Shown here: piece after piece, positions 37,442 to 46,436 of the stretch
Numbering within the stretch: position 1 is the first letter of the stretch
Layout: each line of letters starts with the position of its first letter
Assembly (NCBI RefSeq): GCF_014145675.1
Contig: NZ_JACGZW010000012.1
Span: 124,001-188,000 of the forward strand
Reading direction: 5' to 3'
DNA: 64,000 nt
From: Amycolatopsis dendrobii
GTDB taxonomy: Bacteria > Actinomycetota > Actinomycetes > Mycobacteriales > Pseudonocardiaceae
Notes under the pieces: generated by a model
What the model was told of the DNA's origin: nothing
The model's input: the letters and a program-made list of their open reading frames with translations, nothing else
The model's database searches: none
Translations under genes and position numbers: made by a program

Positions 37442-38094
37442 GCGCGCGGCTGCGGATCAGCCGGACCCACTACCCGGTCCGCGCGCTCGGGCCCGGGCAC
37501 CGGCTCGGCATCTGGCTGCAAGGCTGCACTTTGGCGTGCAAGGGCTGCATGTCGCGCGACACCTGGTCCGCCGACGGCGGGACCGAGACGCCGGTCGAGG
37601 ACCTGGCCGCGCTGTGGCAATCCGCGGTGGACCGCGGTGCCGCCGGGCTGACGGTGAGCGGCGGAGAACCGTTGCAGCAGGCGGAAAGCCTCGCCGCGTT
37701 CCTCGCCGCCGCGGACGAGATCCGCCGCGGCACAGACCGCGACCTCGACTTCCTGCTCTACACCGGCTACGACGAGGACGAACTGGACGAGCCCCGCCGG
37801 GCCGCGGCCGCGCGGGCCGACGTCGTGGTGTACGGCCGGTTCGACGTCGCGCAGCCGACCGACCTGGTGTGGCGGGGTTCGGCGAACCAGCGCATGGTCC
37901 CGCAAAGCGCACTGGGCAGGCACCGCTACGCCGAGTTCGTCGACTGCGCGCCCGCGCGAGGACCGCTCCAGCTGGAGGCGGGCGACGACGGCCCCTGGAT
38001 CATCGGCACCCCTCGCCGAGCAGCGCTGCGCACCCTCGACCGGTCGATGAAAGACCTCGGACTCGACGTCACCGAGGTGACGTGGCGACGCTGA
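37438..38094 (+). CDS. 4Fe-4S radical-SAM activase-like protein (NrdG type)
   Basis: A 218-residue protein resembling the activating subunit of anaerobic ribonucleotide reductase. The iron-sulfur motif is C-x3-C-x2-C at C30, C34 and C37 (GCTLACKGCMS), and SGGEPLQQ is the usual SAM-contact segment. The start HYPVRALGPGHRLGIWLQG also fits this group. No NrdD or other glycyl-radical enzyme is encoded in the window, so a redox-sensing or peptide-modifying role in this operon is more likely than nucleotide reduction (inference). ATGA overlap with the membrane protein gene. Confidence 0.82.
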   Translation: MSARLRISRTHYPVRALGPGHRLGIWLQGCTLACKGCMSRDTWSADGGTETPVEDLAALWQSAVDRGAAGLTVSGGEPLQQAESLAAFLAAADEIRRGTDRDLDFLLYTGYDEDELDEPRRAAAARADVVVYGRFDVAQPTDLVWRGSANQRMVPQSALGRHRYAEFVDCAPARGPLQLEAGDDGPWIIGTPRRAALRTLDRSMKDLGLDVTEVTWRR

Positions 38095-38347
38095 CCGCGA
38101 AGGCGGCACCGTACCGGGCAGGTTCGTGAGGGGAACCCCGCAGGCGGGGCCAGCGGCTGAATTCCCGGCAGCGGCGTCGAGCGGTCCAACCGGGTCGTCC
38201 CACCGGTCCAGTCCGCGAGACGAGGCGGTCCGCCGCGGTTCCCGGATAGTGCGTTGTCATCAACTCCCGCGCGGTCCATCGAACCCGCGGAAGACGGCTC
38301 CTAGCTTCGATTTTGCCGAAGCAATTTCGATCAGCAGGAGCTTTCCC
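38095..38347. promoter_or_regulatory. Intergenic region before module B
   Basis: The longest gap inside the system (253 bases). It contains an AT-richer end with GCTTCG-N8-CGAAGC and a repeated TTCGAT just before the CAGGAG ribosome site of the 38348 gene. A separate promoter for the second half of the system is likely. Confidence 0.35.
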
Positions 38348-39283
38348 ATGGCTGGCAACGACTTCGTCCCCGTCACCCCCGATCAGGTCCGGCAGCTGGC
38401 GAGCCAGGGAAAGCTGGCCGCGCACGCCGCCGCGGCGCGCGGCGAGGCCCGCCGCCGCCTGCGGGCCGCCGTGTTCGAGATCGCCGAGCCGGTCCTGTTC
38501 CGGAACCTCACCCGGAAGCTGGAGGCCAAGCGCGGCCACTACCGCTGCGCCGCCGGGGTCCGGCGCCTCGACGACCCGTGCCTCGACCGGTTCCACAACG
38601 ACATGGACGCGGTCATCGACGACATTTTCGCCAACGCGCGCGTGCCGATCGCCTCGCTCGAAGGGTGGATCCGCAGCAGGCTCGGCCACGCCACCGTCGA
38701 CGGATACCGCCGCAGGCGCAGCGAACGCGGTGCCTTGCAGCGCCCGCGGGTCCCCTGCTGGCTGGCCGCGGAACTCGGCCGCGACCCGGTGCTGCTCGCG
38801 CTCGCCGTCGACATCCTGGACTTCGTCGGCACGGACGCCGCGGTGGGGCCCGGGATCTGGCCGGTCGAGCAGTGGGCGGAATACCGCGTGGGGTGCGGCG
38901 CCGACCCCGCGACCGCCCGCCAGGAGGTCGCGCGCGACATCGCCGCGGTGCTGTCCGCCATGCGCGTGCGGCCCCGGTGGTACGCGGATTACGTCGAGCG
39001 GCCGCTGGGGCGCAAACAGCCTCCGTCGGTTCCGCTGCAACGGGTGTCCGCGGAGAACGGCGAAGACCTCTTCCTCGTCGACCCGTCCGGCGGCCAGGAA
39101 CCGCCCGACGCGCTGACCGAACTGGCGGCGGTGGCGGTCGCGGCGATCACGAGCCGGATCGCGGCAGGCGAAACGCCCGAGGAGGTCGTGCTGGACGTCG
39201 TGGCGTCGGTGTTCGACGACGAGCCTCGGGCCGCCGAACCCGAGGCGGTGCACCGCATCCTGGCGGCGGTGACCGCGCCCTGA
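38348..39283 (+). CDS. Sigma-like helical protein preceding the active CHAT protein (module B)
   Basis: A 311-residue paralog-like partner of the 350-residue protein at 21900. Shared landmarks are the basic helix IRSRLGHATVDGYRRRRSER, close in style to sigma region 2, and WYADYVERPLGRK. The C-terminus is a helical, acidic part (AVAAITSRIAAGETPEEVV). No complete sigma factor architecture is visible. The ATG at 38348 is preceded by CAGGAG; an upstream extension is not supported. Followed 50 bases later by the active CHAT gene, as in module A. Confidence 0.58.
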   Translation: MAGNDFVPVTPDQVRQLASQGKLAAHAAAARGEARRRLRAAVFEIAEPVLFRNLTRKLEAKRGHYRCAAGVRRLDDPCLDRFHNDMDAVIDDIFANARVPIASLEGWIRSRLGHATVDGYRRRRSERGALQRPRVPCWLAAELGRDPVLLALAVDILDFVGTDAAVGPGIWPVEQWAEYRVGCGADPATARQEVARDIAAVLSAMRVRPRWYADYVERPLGRKQPPSVPLQRVSAENGEDLFLVDPSGGQEPPDALTELAAVAVAAITSRIAAGETPEEVVLDVVASVFDDEPRAAEPEAVHRILAAVTAP

Positions 39284-39333
39284 AGCGGCGGCCGTCCGTC
39301 AGGGAAGAGCAGAACCGGAGCGAGGAGGCCAGG

Positions 39334-42024
39334 GTGGGCAACGGCACGGACGTCCCGGCGGATCCGGCTGCCGTCGCGCGCTGCCGGGCGGCAGTGGACG
39401 CGGTGGCCGCGGGCGGGCGGCACGACCTGCCGTCCTTCCTGGCCGACCTGCGCGCGCTGCCCGCCGGGCATCCTTTGCGGAGCGAGTTCGCGGCCACCAT
39501 GGTCACGCTGCTGACCGACGGCGGCAGCGGACCGCCGGTCCAGCTCATCGCCGAGACCGGCGCGTTGTTGGACCTGGCGGACGCCGCGCCCCCGCACCTG
39601 CTCGCCTGGCCGCAGGCGCGCGCCTCGGCACGGGCCTTCCAGCTCGCTTGCCAGGTGCAGGACCGGGAAGCCGCGGCCGCCGAGGTCGTCGCCGAACTGG
39701 ACGAGCTCACGACGGAGCAGGCGGGATTCCCGCACACCCTCGCCGCGCTCGCGGCCGCCCGCCACGGAGTCGGGCTCAGCGTGTCGTTCCAGCGCGGCGA
39801 CGAAAGCAGCGCGATGGGCATGATCGAGCAGATGGGGCCGCTCATCGACCGCATCGGCGACGAGCAGCGGGCCGCGCAGTTGCGGGACGTGCGCGACACG
39901 ATGGCCGAATTCCTCCGGGCGCAGCACACCGGCGACTGGTCCGCGACGCAGGACCAGCTCGAGCGGCTGCGCCACAGCGCGCTGGCGCTCGGCCTCGACC
40001 CGTCCGCGTTCGAGCTCCCGCCGAGTTCGAACGCGATCTTCGGCCTGCTCACCGACCCGATGCCCGACGTGGACGGGCTCACCGCCGAGGAGACCGTCCG
40101 GCGGTACACCGGCGGCGAAACCGGAGCGATGAACAAGCTCGCCGCCAGCTACGCGCTGATGCGCGGCGGGACCGAGACCGACCTCGCGCGCATCGACCGG
40201 GCCGTCGAACTCACCAAGGAGGCCGCCGCCGAGCCCGGTCCGGCGCAAGACCTCGCCCGCAACGGCGTCGCGATCAACCTGTGGCGGCGCGCCGAGGTCC
40301 TCGGCTCGACCGAAGGCCTCGACGAGGCGCGGCAAGTGCTCGAAGACCTCATCCGCGACCTGCGCGGCCGCGACGGATCGGCGAATCCTTTGTGGACGGA
40401 TGCCAACAACCTGCTCTCGCAGATCAGCCGCCGGCTGGGCGACCACGCCGCCTCCGGCGAGGCGGGGTTGACCGCCCTGTACCGGTTCGCGCGCCGCGCA
40501 CTGGTGGAGTCCGATCCCGCGGTGGCCCGGACCGGTCTGCGCGAGGCCGCCGCCATGGGCATGGACCTGGCCCGGCAGCGCGTCCTCGCGGGCGACTACG
40601 CGGGCGCGATGGAGGCGCTCGACACCGGCCGCGGCCTGATGCTGTTCGCCGAGGTCGAAATGCTCGATCTGGTGCCGCGGCTGCGCGCGGCCGGGCAAGA
40701 CGCCCTCGCGCAGCGGTGGGAGACAGAGGGGCCGACCGCGCCGGGGCTGCGGGCAGAGGCCATCGAAGTGCTCGTGGACGCCGCGGGAGGAATCGAACAT
40801 CTGCTGCGGTTGCCGTCTCCCGCGGACGTCCGCGCCGCGCTGCGCACCGTCGAGGCGGACGCCCTCGTCTATCTCGTGCCCGCCGACGAACAGCAACCGG
40901 GCATGGCCCTGGTGATCCCGCGCGAAGGACGAATGGCCTACCTGCCTTTGTCGTACCTGAGAGTGCGCCACGACAACGAAATCGAGGGTTATCTGACGGC
41001 CTTGTCGCGTTTTTCGCGTGAGCTGGCTCCGGTCGCGCAGACTTCGTTCACCGACTGCCTGGACGACCTCTGCGAATGGGCCTGGCGAGTGGCGATCGGC
41101 CCGCTCCTGGAACGCTATTTCGCGCGGGACGCGGAAACACGCGACCGGGTGCCGCGGATCGTGCTCATCCCGATGGCCGAACTGGCGGCCATCCCCTGGC
41201 AGGCCGCACGCAACCGCGAAGGCGCCTACGCCTTGGAACTGGCCGCGTTCTCGCAAGCGGTGTCGGCCCGCGAGTTCTGCGCCAACGCCGCGCGGCCCCC
41301 GGTACGGCTGACCTCGACCGGCCTTGTCGTCAGCGATCCGCGGACCGAAGGCACCGCGCGGGATCTGCCCGCCGCGCGGCTCGAGGCGCTGGAAGTCCAC
41401 AAAGCCTTCCTGCACGCGGCGAAGTACGTCGGCCGCCGCCCGAACGGATCCCCGAGCCCGTCCGGACCGGGCACCGCCGAACAGGTCCGGGCGTGGCTGA
41501 CCGCCGACGGCCCGCAAGCCGGAGCGGTGCTGCACCTCGCCTGCCACGGCCAGTTCACCTCCGACGAGCGGGCCGCGAAGGCCGTTCTGGTGCTGGCACC
41601 CGATTCTCCCGGCACGCCGGGCGAACTGGGCGCGGACGAGATCGTCCGGCTGCTGCACCGCACCCCCGGCCGCCGGATCGGCCTCGTCGTGATGGCGGCG
41701 TGCCACACCGGCCGGTCGATCCACGGCTACGACGAGGCCTACAGCCTGGGCACCGCGTTCCTGGCTGGCGGCGTCCGCACCGTCCTGTTCACCCAGTGGG
41801 CGATTCCGGACGAGGCGACGTCGATGCTGATGTACCTGTTCCACCACTACCTGCGCGCGGAAAAGCTGCCGCCGTGGCAAGCCTTGCGCACGGCCCAGCT
41901 CTGCCTGCTCCGTCCGGACGCGCCGATCCCCGACAGCGTCCCCGCCCCGCTGCGCGAGTCGTTCGCCCACCGCGAGCACGTGGGCGTCGCCGGATGGGCC
42001 GGATTCGTCCACGGCGGCCACTGA
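39334..42024 (+). CDS. TPR-like CHAT-domain protease (module B)
   Basis: An 896-residue protein. The first 500 residues are helical repeats. The C-terminal CHAT domain has all expected parts: DALVYLVPADEQQPGMAL, the strand RIVLIPMAELAAIPWQAA, catalytic His H738 in LHLACHGQF, catalytic Cys C790 in VVMAACHTGRS, and the closing TVLFTQWAIPDEATSMLMYLFHH. CHAT proteins are caspase-clan cysteine proteases found in regulated conflict and cell-death systems, some cutting gasdermin-like or other targets. No gasdermin is seen here. The GTG at 39334 follows GGAGCGAGGAGG. It is the likely active twin of the CHAT-like protein at 22945. Confidence 0.87.
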   Translation: MGNGTDVPADPAAVARCRAAVDAVAAGGRHDLPSFLADLRALPAGHPLRSEFAATMVTLLTDGGSGPPVQLIAETGALLDLADAAPPHLLAWPQARASARAFQLACQVQDREAAAAEVVAELDELTTEQAGFPHTLAALAAARHGVGLSVSFQRGDESSAMGMIEQMGPLIDRIGDEQRAAQLRDVRDTMAEFLRAQHTGDWSATQDQLERLRHSALALGLDPSAFELPPSSNAIFGLLTDPMPDVDGLTAEETVRRYTGGETGAMNKLAASYALMRGGTETDLARIDRAVELTKEAAAEPGPAQDLARNGVAINLWRRAEVLGSTEGLDEARQVLEDLIRDLRGRDGSANPLWTDANNLLSQISRRLGDHAASGEAGLTALYRFARRALVESDPAVARTGLREAAAMGMDLARQRVLAGDYAGAMEALDTGRGLMLFAEVEMLDLVPRLRAAGQDALAQRWETEGPTAPGLRAEAIEVLVDAAGGIEHLLRLPSPADVRAALRTVEADALVYLVPADEQQPGMALVIPREGRMAYLPLSYLRVRHDNEIEGYLTALSRFSRELAPVAQTSFTDCLDDLCEWAWRVAIGPLLERYFARDAETRDRVPRIVLIPMAELAAIPWQAARNREGAYALELAAFSQAVSAREFCANAARPPVRLTSTGLVVSDPRTEGTARDLPAARLEALEVHKAFLHAAKYVGRRPNGSPSPSGPGTAEQVRAWLTADGPQAGAVLHLACHGQFTSDERAAKAVLVLAPDSPGTPGELGADEIVRLLHRTPGRRIGLVVMAACHTGRSIHGYDEAYSLGTAFLAGGVRTVLFTQWAIPDEATSMLMYLFHHYLRAEKLPPWQALRTAQLCLLRPDAPIPDSVPAPLRESFAHREHVGVAGWAGFVHGGH

Positions 42025-42055
42025 CCAGCCCTCCCCCGGCGAAGGAGACAACCGG

Positions 42056-43501
42056 ATGCCCCAGACCACCGAGACCATCGACGAACTGCGCGCCCGGCTC
42101 GCGACGCTCAGCGGCCCCGCGCGGACGGAACCGCTGGGCAGCCTGGCGCAGAAACTGTTCCAGCGCATGACGACCGCGCCGCTGGATTCGCTTTCGGCGC
42201 GCACCGATCTCGACGAGGCGATCCAGTGCGCCGACGAGGTCTACGGCCACCACCGCGAAGGCGATCCGCAACGCCCGCAGGTCGCGGCCTTCCTCGGGTA
42301 CCTGCTCGCCTTCCGCACGGTGCGGACCGGCGACGGCACCCACCGTCCGCGCGCCGTCGAACTGCTCGAAGAAGCCATCGAGCACGGGCGGTTCCAGGTC
42401 TCCTACCTCGCGATCCTGCGCCTGGTGCTGGCGATGCTGCTCTTCACCGGCGCGCAGAACCAGCTGACCGGCATGGTCACCCAAACCCCCGCCGACCTGC
42501 TGTCCGGACGCCGTTCTCCCGCCGCGCTGCCGGACATCGACCGGGCCGAAGAGCTGCTGCACACGGTGTGCGACACCGACGGCGTGTCCGCCGACGTCTC
42601 CGAAATGGCCGATCTGCTGCTGCAGCTGTGCGACTTGATGAAGGCCATGCTCGGGCTCGGCGACCGGCCGCTGGACCTGTCTTCGATGCAGAACCTGTTC
42701 GCCCGGTTCACCGAACTCCAAGCCCGGATGGCCAACGGCGGCGCGGGCTTCTCCAGCCTGATGCGCAAAGCGATCGAGTCCGGCGCGGGCGTCCTGAACG
42801 TGCGTCCTGACGAGGTTCCGGTGATCATCGTCGAGGACGCCGCCGAAGAAAGCCCGGCGGTCGCGCGCGCGGAGGCTCCCGCGGAAGTCCCGCCGCAGCC
42901 TGTGCAGGCGGAGTTGCTGCAGTCCCTCGTCGCGTCGCTTTCCCTCGACGGCCGCCGCACTTGGCGCACCGCCGCGGAGTTGCTGCTGCCCGATACGGCT
43001 CCGCCCACGGTGGAATCCGTGGACACCGCGATCGCGCTGGCGAGCGAGGTGCTGGAGAGCGAGACCGCCGAACTGTCCGAAGAGGACACTGCGTTCACGC
43101 ATTTCGCCCACGCCGTCGCATTGCGCCTCCGCCGACGCGCGGATCCGGACGGCGACGGCAGCGATTGCGAACTCGGCGCCCGCGCTCTGCTGTCCGCCGC
43201 GCGCGCCCTGCCGATCGACCATCCGGAACTCCCGGTCGTCCTGCGTTGCCTGGGCGCGTTCCTCCCGCCCGAACGGCCGCTCGCCGGACTCGACGCGCTC
43301 GCCGCCGGGTTCACCGGCCGCCTCGACGCACTGCTGGGCTCCGGGAACCTCGCGGCCGATCGCGCAGCGGAACTGCACGCGCTCCGCTGTGCGTGCCGGA
43401 CCGCCTTCGCCGCGGCCGAACTCCGCAAGGCGGTCGAGGGATTGCCCGCCGGCTACCCGTGGCCGGTGTCGCTCAAAGCCGCGGCCCAACCGCTCGCCTG
43501 A
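42056..43501 (+). CDS. Helical protein of unknown function
   Basis: A 481-residue soluble protein in two helical halves (about 1-255 and 290-481) joined by an Ala/Pro/Glu-rich linker near residues 258-285. Helix pairs such as LDEAIQCADEVYGHHREG and PRAVELLEEAIEHGRFQ look like TPR units. No catalytic motif or known family. It begins 31 bases after the CHAT gene with GAAGGAG before the ATG. It may be a substrate or partner of the CHAT protease (inference). Confidence 0.58.
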   Translation: MPQTTETIDELRARLATLSGPARTEPLGSLAQKLFQRMTTAPLDSLSARTDLDEAIQCADEVYGHHREGDPQRPQVAAFLGYLLAFRTVRTGDGTHRPRAVELLEEAIEHGRFQVSYLAILRLVLAMLLFTGAQNQLTGMVTQTPADLLSGRRSPAALPDIDRAEELLHTVCDTDGVSADVSEMADLLLQLCDLMKAMLGLGDRPLDLSSMQNLFARFTELQARMANGGAGFSSLMRKAIESGAGVLNVRPDEVPVIIVEDAAEESPAVARAEAPAEVPPQPVQAELLQSLVASLSLDGRRTWRTAAELLLPDTAPPTVESVDTAIALASEVLESETAELSEEDTAFTHFAHAVALRLRRRADPDGDGSDCELGARALLSAARALPIDHPELPVVLRCLGAFLPPERPLAGLDALAAGFTGRLDALLGSGNLAADRAAELHALRCACRTAFAAAELRKAVEGLPAGYPWPVSLKAAAQPLA

Positions 43502-43528
43502 ACACGCCACCACGGAAGGAGGCCCGGC

Positions 43529-46393
43529 GTGAACCCGTTCTTCGGACGACACGCCGAACTCCAGCTGCTGCGCGAAGTGCTCGCCGCCGCAGCAGCCGGG
43601 CGCCCCGAAGCCCTCGTCCTCGACGGCGAAGCAGGCACCGGAAAAACGCGCCTGCTGCGGGAATTCGCCCGCACCGCACGCGAATCCGGCGCGTTCGTCC
43701 TCGCGGGCGGCTGTCTCGAACTGGCAGGCGACGGCATCCCGTACGGCCCGCTGACCGAGGCCCTGCGCGGCCTGGTCCGCGCCGAAGGCGAGCAGCGGGC
43801 CCGGGAACTGGCCGGACCCGCCTGGCCGGAGCTGTCCTGCCTGATCTCCGACTTCACCGCGGGCCCCGGGCCCGCTCCGGGCCCCGGCGCGCGGAGCAGG
43901 GTCTTCGGCGCGGTCGCCCGGCTGCTCGACCACATCGGCGGCCGGAAACCGCTGGTGCTGGTGTTCGAGGACGTGCACTGGGCCGACACCGCGACGCTCG
44001 ACCTCATCGCCTACTTCGTGCTCACCAAGACCGACGAGCGGCTGATGCTGGTGTGCAGCTACCGGTCGGGACTGCGCACCGGGCATCCGCTGCGGGTCCG
44101 GCTGACCGAGCCGGAGTTCGTCCGCCGGACGCGCAGGCTGACCCTGCAACCCTTCAGCCGCAAGGAACTCCGGGCCTTCGTCGCCGCGCTGACCGGGGAG
44201 GACGTCAGCCCGGAGCGCGCCGACGAGTACTTCGCGCTGTCGGAGGGCAATCCCTACTTCACCGAACAGCTCGTCGCCGAGTCCGGCTCCGGGGCGGCCC
44301 GCATCCCGCCCTCGCTGGACGACCTCATGCACGAACGGCTCGCCCGGCTCGGCCCCGACGCGGCCGGGCTGACCAAGGTCGCCGCCGTCGCGGGCCGCCG
44401 GGTCGGGGACGCCGTGCTGGCCCGGGTCGCCGGGCTCGACGACCGGGCGCTCGACGCCGCGCTCACCGAATGCCTCGGTCAGCACGTCCTGGTCGAGGAC
44501 GAGGACGATCGCTCGTACCGGTTTCAGCACGCGTTGCTGCGCGAAGCCGCGTACCGCGCGGTGCTGGCCCGGGAACGCCGCCGCCTGCACGCGCAGTTCG
44601 CCGAAGCGCTGGCCGAGGAGGCCCCGGCCAATCCGCGGCTGCTGCCCGAGCTCGCCTATCACTGGTATGCGGCCGACGACGCGGCCCGGGCACTGCACGC
44701 CTCGATCGGCGCCGGCGATTTCGCCCTGCGCTTGCGCGCGTTCACCGAGGCCGAGGTTCAGTACGCCCGCGCGCTCGACCTCTGGCCCCGGCTCCCCGAT
44801 GCCGGACAAGTCGCGGGCGCCTCGCTCGACCAGGTGCTCGAGGCGGCCGCGAACGCCGCCCGCTGGGCCGGGCACCTGCGCCAAAGCGTCACCTGGGCCC
44901 GCGAGGCGGTGGCGGCGGCGAACGGCGCGGATCCGGTCCGGCTCGGCAGCCTGCACGAGCGGCTGAGCAGCTACCACTGGGAAGCGGGCTACGACGAGGA
45001 ATCCCAGGCCGAACTGCGGGCCGCCGACCGCATCCTCGACGCGGCCCGGCCGAGCGCGGCGGGCTCCCGGGTCCGGTCCGCGCTCGCCACGGCGGCGGTG
45101 AAGTCCGGGAGGTGCACCGAAGCGCTCGAACTGGCCCGCCAAGCCGAAGCGGAGGCCCGAGCCGCGTCGGCAGGGCCGGAAACCGGACGTGCGCTCAACA
45201 GCCGGGGGCTGGCGCTTTCCGGCCTGGGCCGCCACGAAGAAGCAGTCGCGGCCGTCGAGAAGGCGCTCGCCGTCGCGGAGGCGGAAGACCATCTGGAGGA
45301 CCAGCTGCGCGCCCGCGGCAACCTCGGCGTGTGCCTGGAGCGCGCGGGCCGGATCGTCGAGGCCGCGAAGCAGTTCCGGATCGGACTGGCGAAAACGAGG
45401 GAGTTCGGGCTGCTCGACTCCCGGCAGTCGGCACTGCTGGCGAACAACGCCTGCGCGACGCTGTTCCAGATCGGCGAATGGGACGAGGCCTCGGTCCTCG
45501 TCGAGGAAGTGCTGCGCTACCACCCGGCGCGGGAGACCACGTTCCAGCGGCTGACCAAAGCGGAGATCGACCTGGCCACCGGCCGGTTCGACGAGGCGGA
45601 GCGGCTCCTGGAGAGCGTGCGGAACCTGCCCAGCGCACAGCCGCGGTTCCTCAGTCCCGTGTACCGCTGCCTCGCCGAACTCGCCGAGGCGCGAGGCGAT
45701 CCGGAGAACGCGCTGACGACCGTGCGGCACGGCATCGAAGCGGTCGCGGCGAGCGAGGACGTGCTGCTGGTGCTGCAACTGTGCGCCTGCGGCCTCCGCA
45801 TCGCCGCCGATTGGCCCGAGCCCGGCCTGCCGCCGGAACTCCGGGCTTTCGCCGGCGACCTGGCTTCGCGGGCGACCGCGGGCGACGACCCCGAAACCCG
45901 GGCGCTAGCCGCGCTCTGCGCCGCCGAACGAGCGCGAGCCTCGGGCGCGGACACCACGCCGATGTGGGCCGGCATCGCGGAATCCTGGTCCTCTTTGGAC
46001 CGTCCGTACCACCGCGCTTACGCGCTGGCCCGCGCGGCTGCCCGCGACGAGGACACCGCGACGGCGGCGGAAGCGGCCGCCGAGGCCGGGGCGATCGCCG
46101 GCCGGCTCGGCGCGGTCCCGCTCGCCGCGCTGGTCCGGCGGATCCGGCGGGCGCGCAAGCTGCCGGGTGCGGCCCCGGCCCGGCCGAAGCGTCCGTTCGG
46201 GATCACCGACCGCGAACTGCAGGTGCTGGACCTGGTGTCCCAGGGGCTGACGAACAGCCAGATCGCCACCCGGCTGCGGCTGGCGAAGTCCACTGTGGCC
46301 AATCAGCGCGCTTCGGCGATGCGCCGGCTCGACGCCAGGAACGCCGCCGAGGCGGTGCGGATCGCCCGGGAATGCGGACTGCTGGGGGAATGA
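43529..46393 (+). CDS. LuxR-type regulator with AAA ATPase and TPR domains
   Basis: A 954-residue LAL-type regulator. The N-terminal STAND-like ATPase has Walker A GEAGTGKT at residues 33-40 and Walker B-like LVLVFEDVHWAD. The middle 450 residues are TPR-like repeats. The C-terminal LuxR helix-turn-helix is about residues 890-945: GITDRELQVLDLVSQGLTNS, then QIATRLRLAKSTVANQ. Such proteins switch on target genes when the repeats meet a ligand or partner. It is encoded between the helical protein and the caspase, so it probably controls this system or senses its activation. Confidence 0.9.
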   Translation: MNPFFGRHAELQLLREVLAAAAAGRPEALVLDGEAGTGKTRLLREFARTARESGAFVLAGGCLELAGDGIPYGPLTEALRGLVRAEGEQRARELAGPAWPELSCLISDFTAGPGPAPGPGARSRVFGAVARLLDHIGGRKPLVLVFEDVHWADTATLDLIAYFVLTKTDERLMLVCSYRSGLRTGHPLRVRLTEPEFVRRTRRLTLQPFSRKELRAFVAALTGEDVSPERADEYFALSEGNPYFTEQLVAESGSGAARIPPSLDDLMHERLARLGPDAAGLTKVAAVAGRRVGDAVLARVAGLDDRALDAALTECLGQHVLVEDEDDRSYRFQHALLREAAYRAVLARERRRLHAQFAEALAEEAPANPRLLPELAYHWYAADDAARALHASIGAGDFALRLRAFTEAEVQYARALDLWPRLPDAGQVAGASLDQVLEAAANAARWAGHLRQSVTWAREAVAAANGADPVRLGSLHERLSSYHWEAGYDEESQAELRAADRILDAARPSAAGSRVRSALATAAVKSGRCTEALELARQAEAEARAASAGPETGRALNSRGLALSGLGRHEEAVAAVEKALAVAEAEDHLEDQLRARGNLGVCLERAGRIVEAAKQFRIGLAKTREFGLLDSRQSALLANNACATLFQIGEWDEASVLVEEVLRYHPARETTFQRLTKAEIDLATGRFDEAERLLESVRNLPSAQPRFLSPVYRCLAELAEARGDPENALTTVRHGIEAVAASEDVLLVLQLCACGLRIAADWPEPGLPPELRAFAGDLASRATAGDDPETRALAALCAAERARASGADTTPMWAGIAESWSSLDRPYHRAYALARAAARDEDTATAAEAAAEAGAIAGRLGAVPLAALVRRIRRARKLPGAAPARPKRPFGITDRELQVLDLVSQGLTNSQIATRLRLAKSTVANQRASAMRRLDARNAAEAVRIARECGLLGE

Positions 46394-46436
46394 ACGACGC
46401 GGCCCGGGCACGGGCCGCGATGATCCTGGAGGGAAC

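Noticed and set aside
37438-38094. Anaerobic ribonucleotide reductase activation
   Set aside because: No NrdD is encoded nearby and the gene is coupled to a membrane protein in a signalling operon; kept only as NrdG-like.
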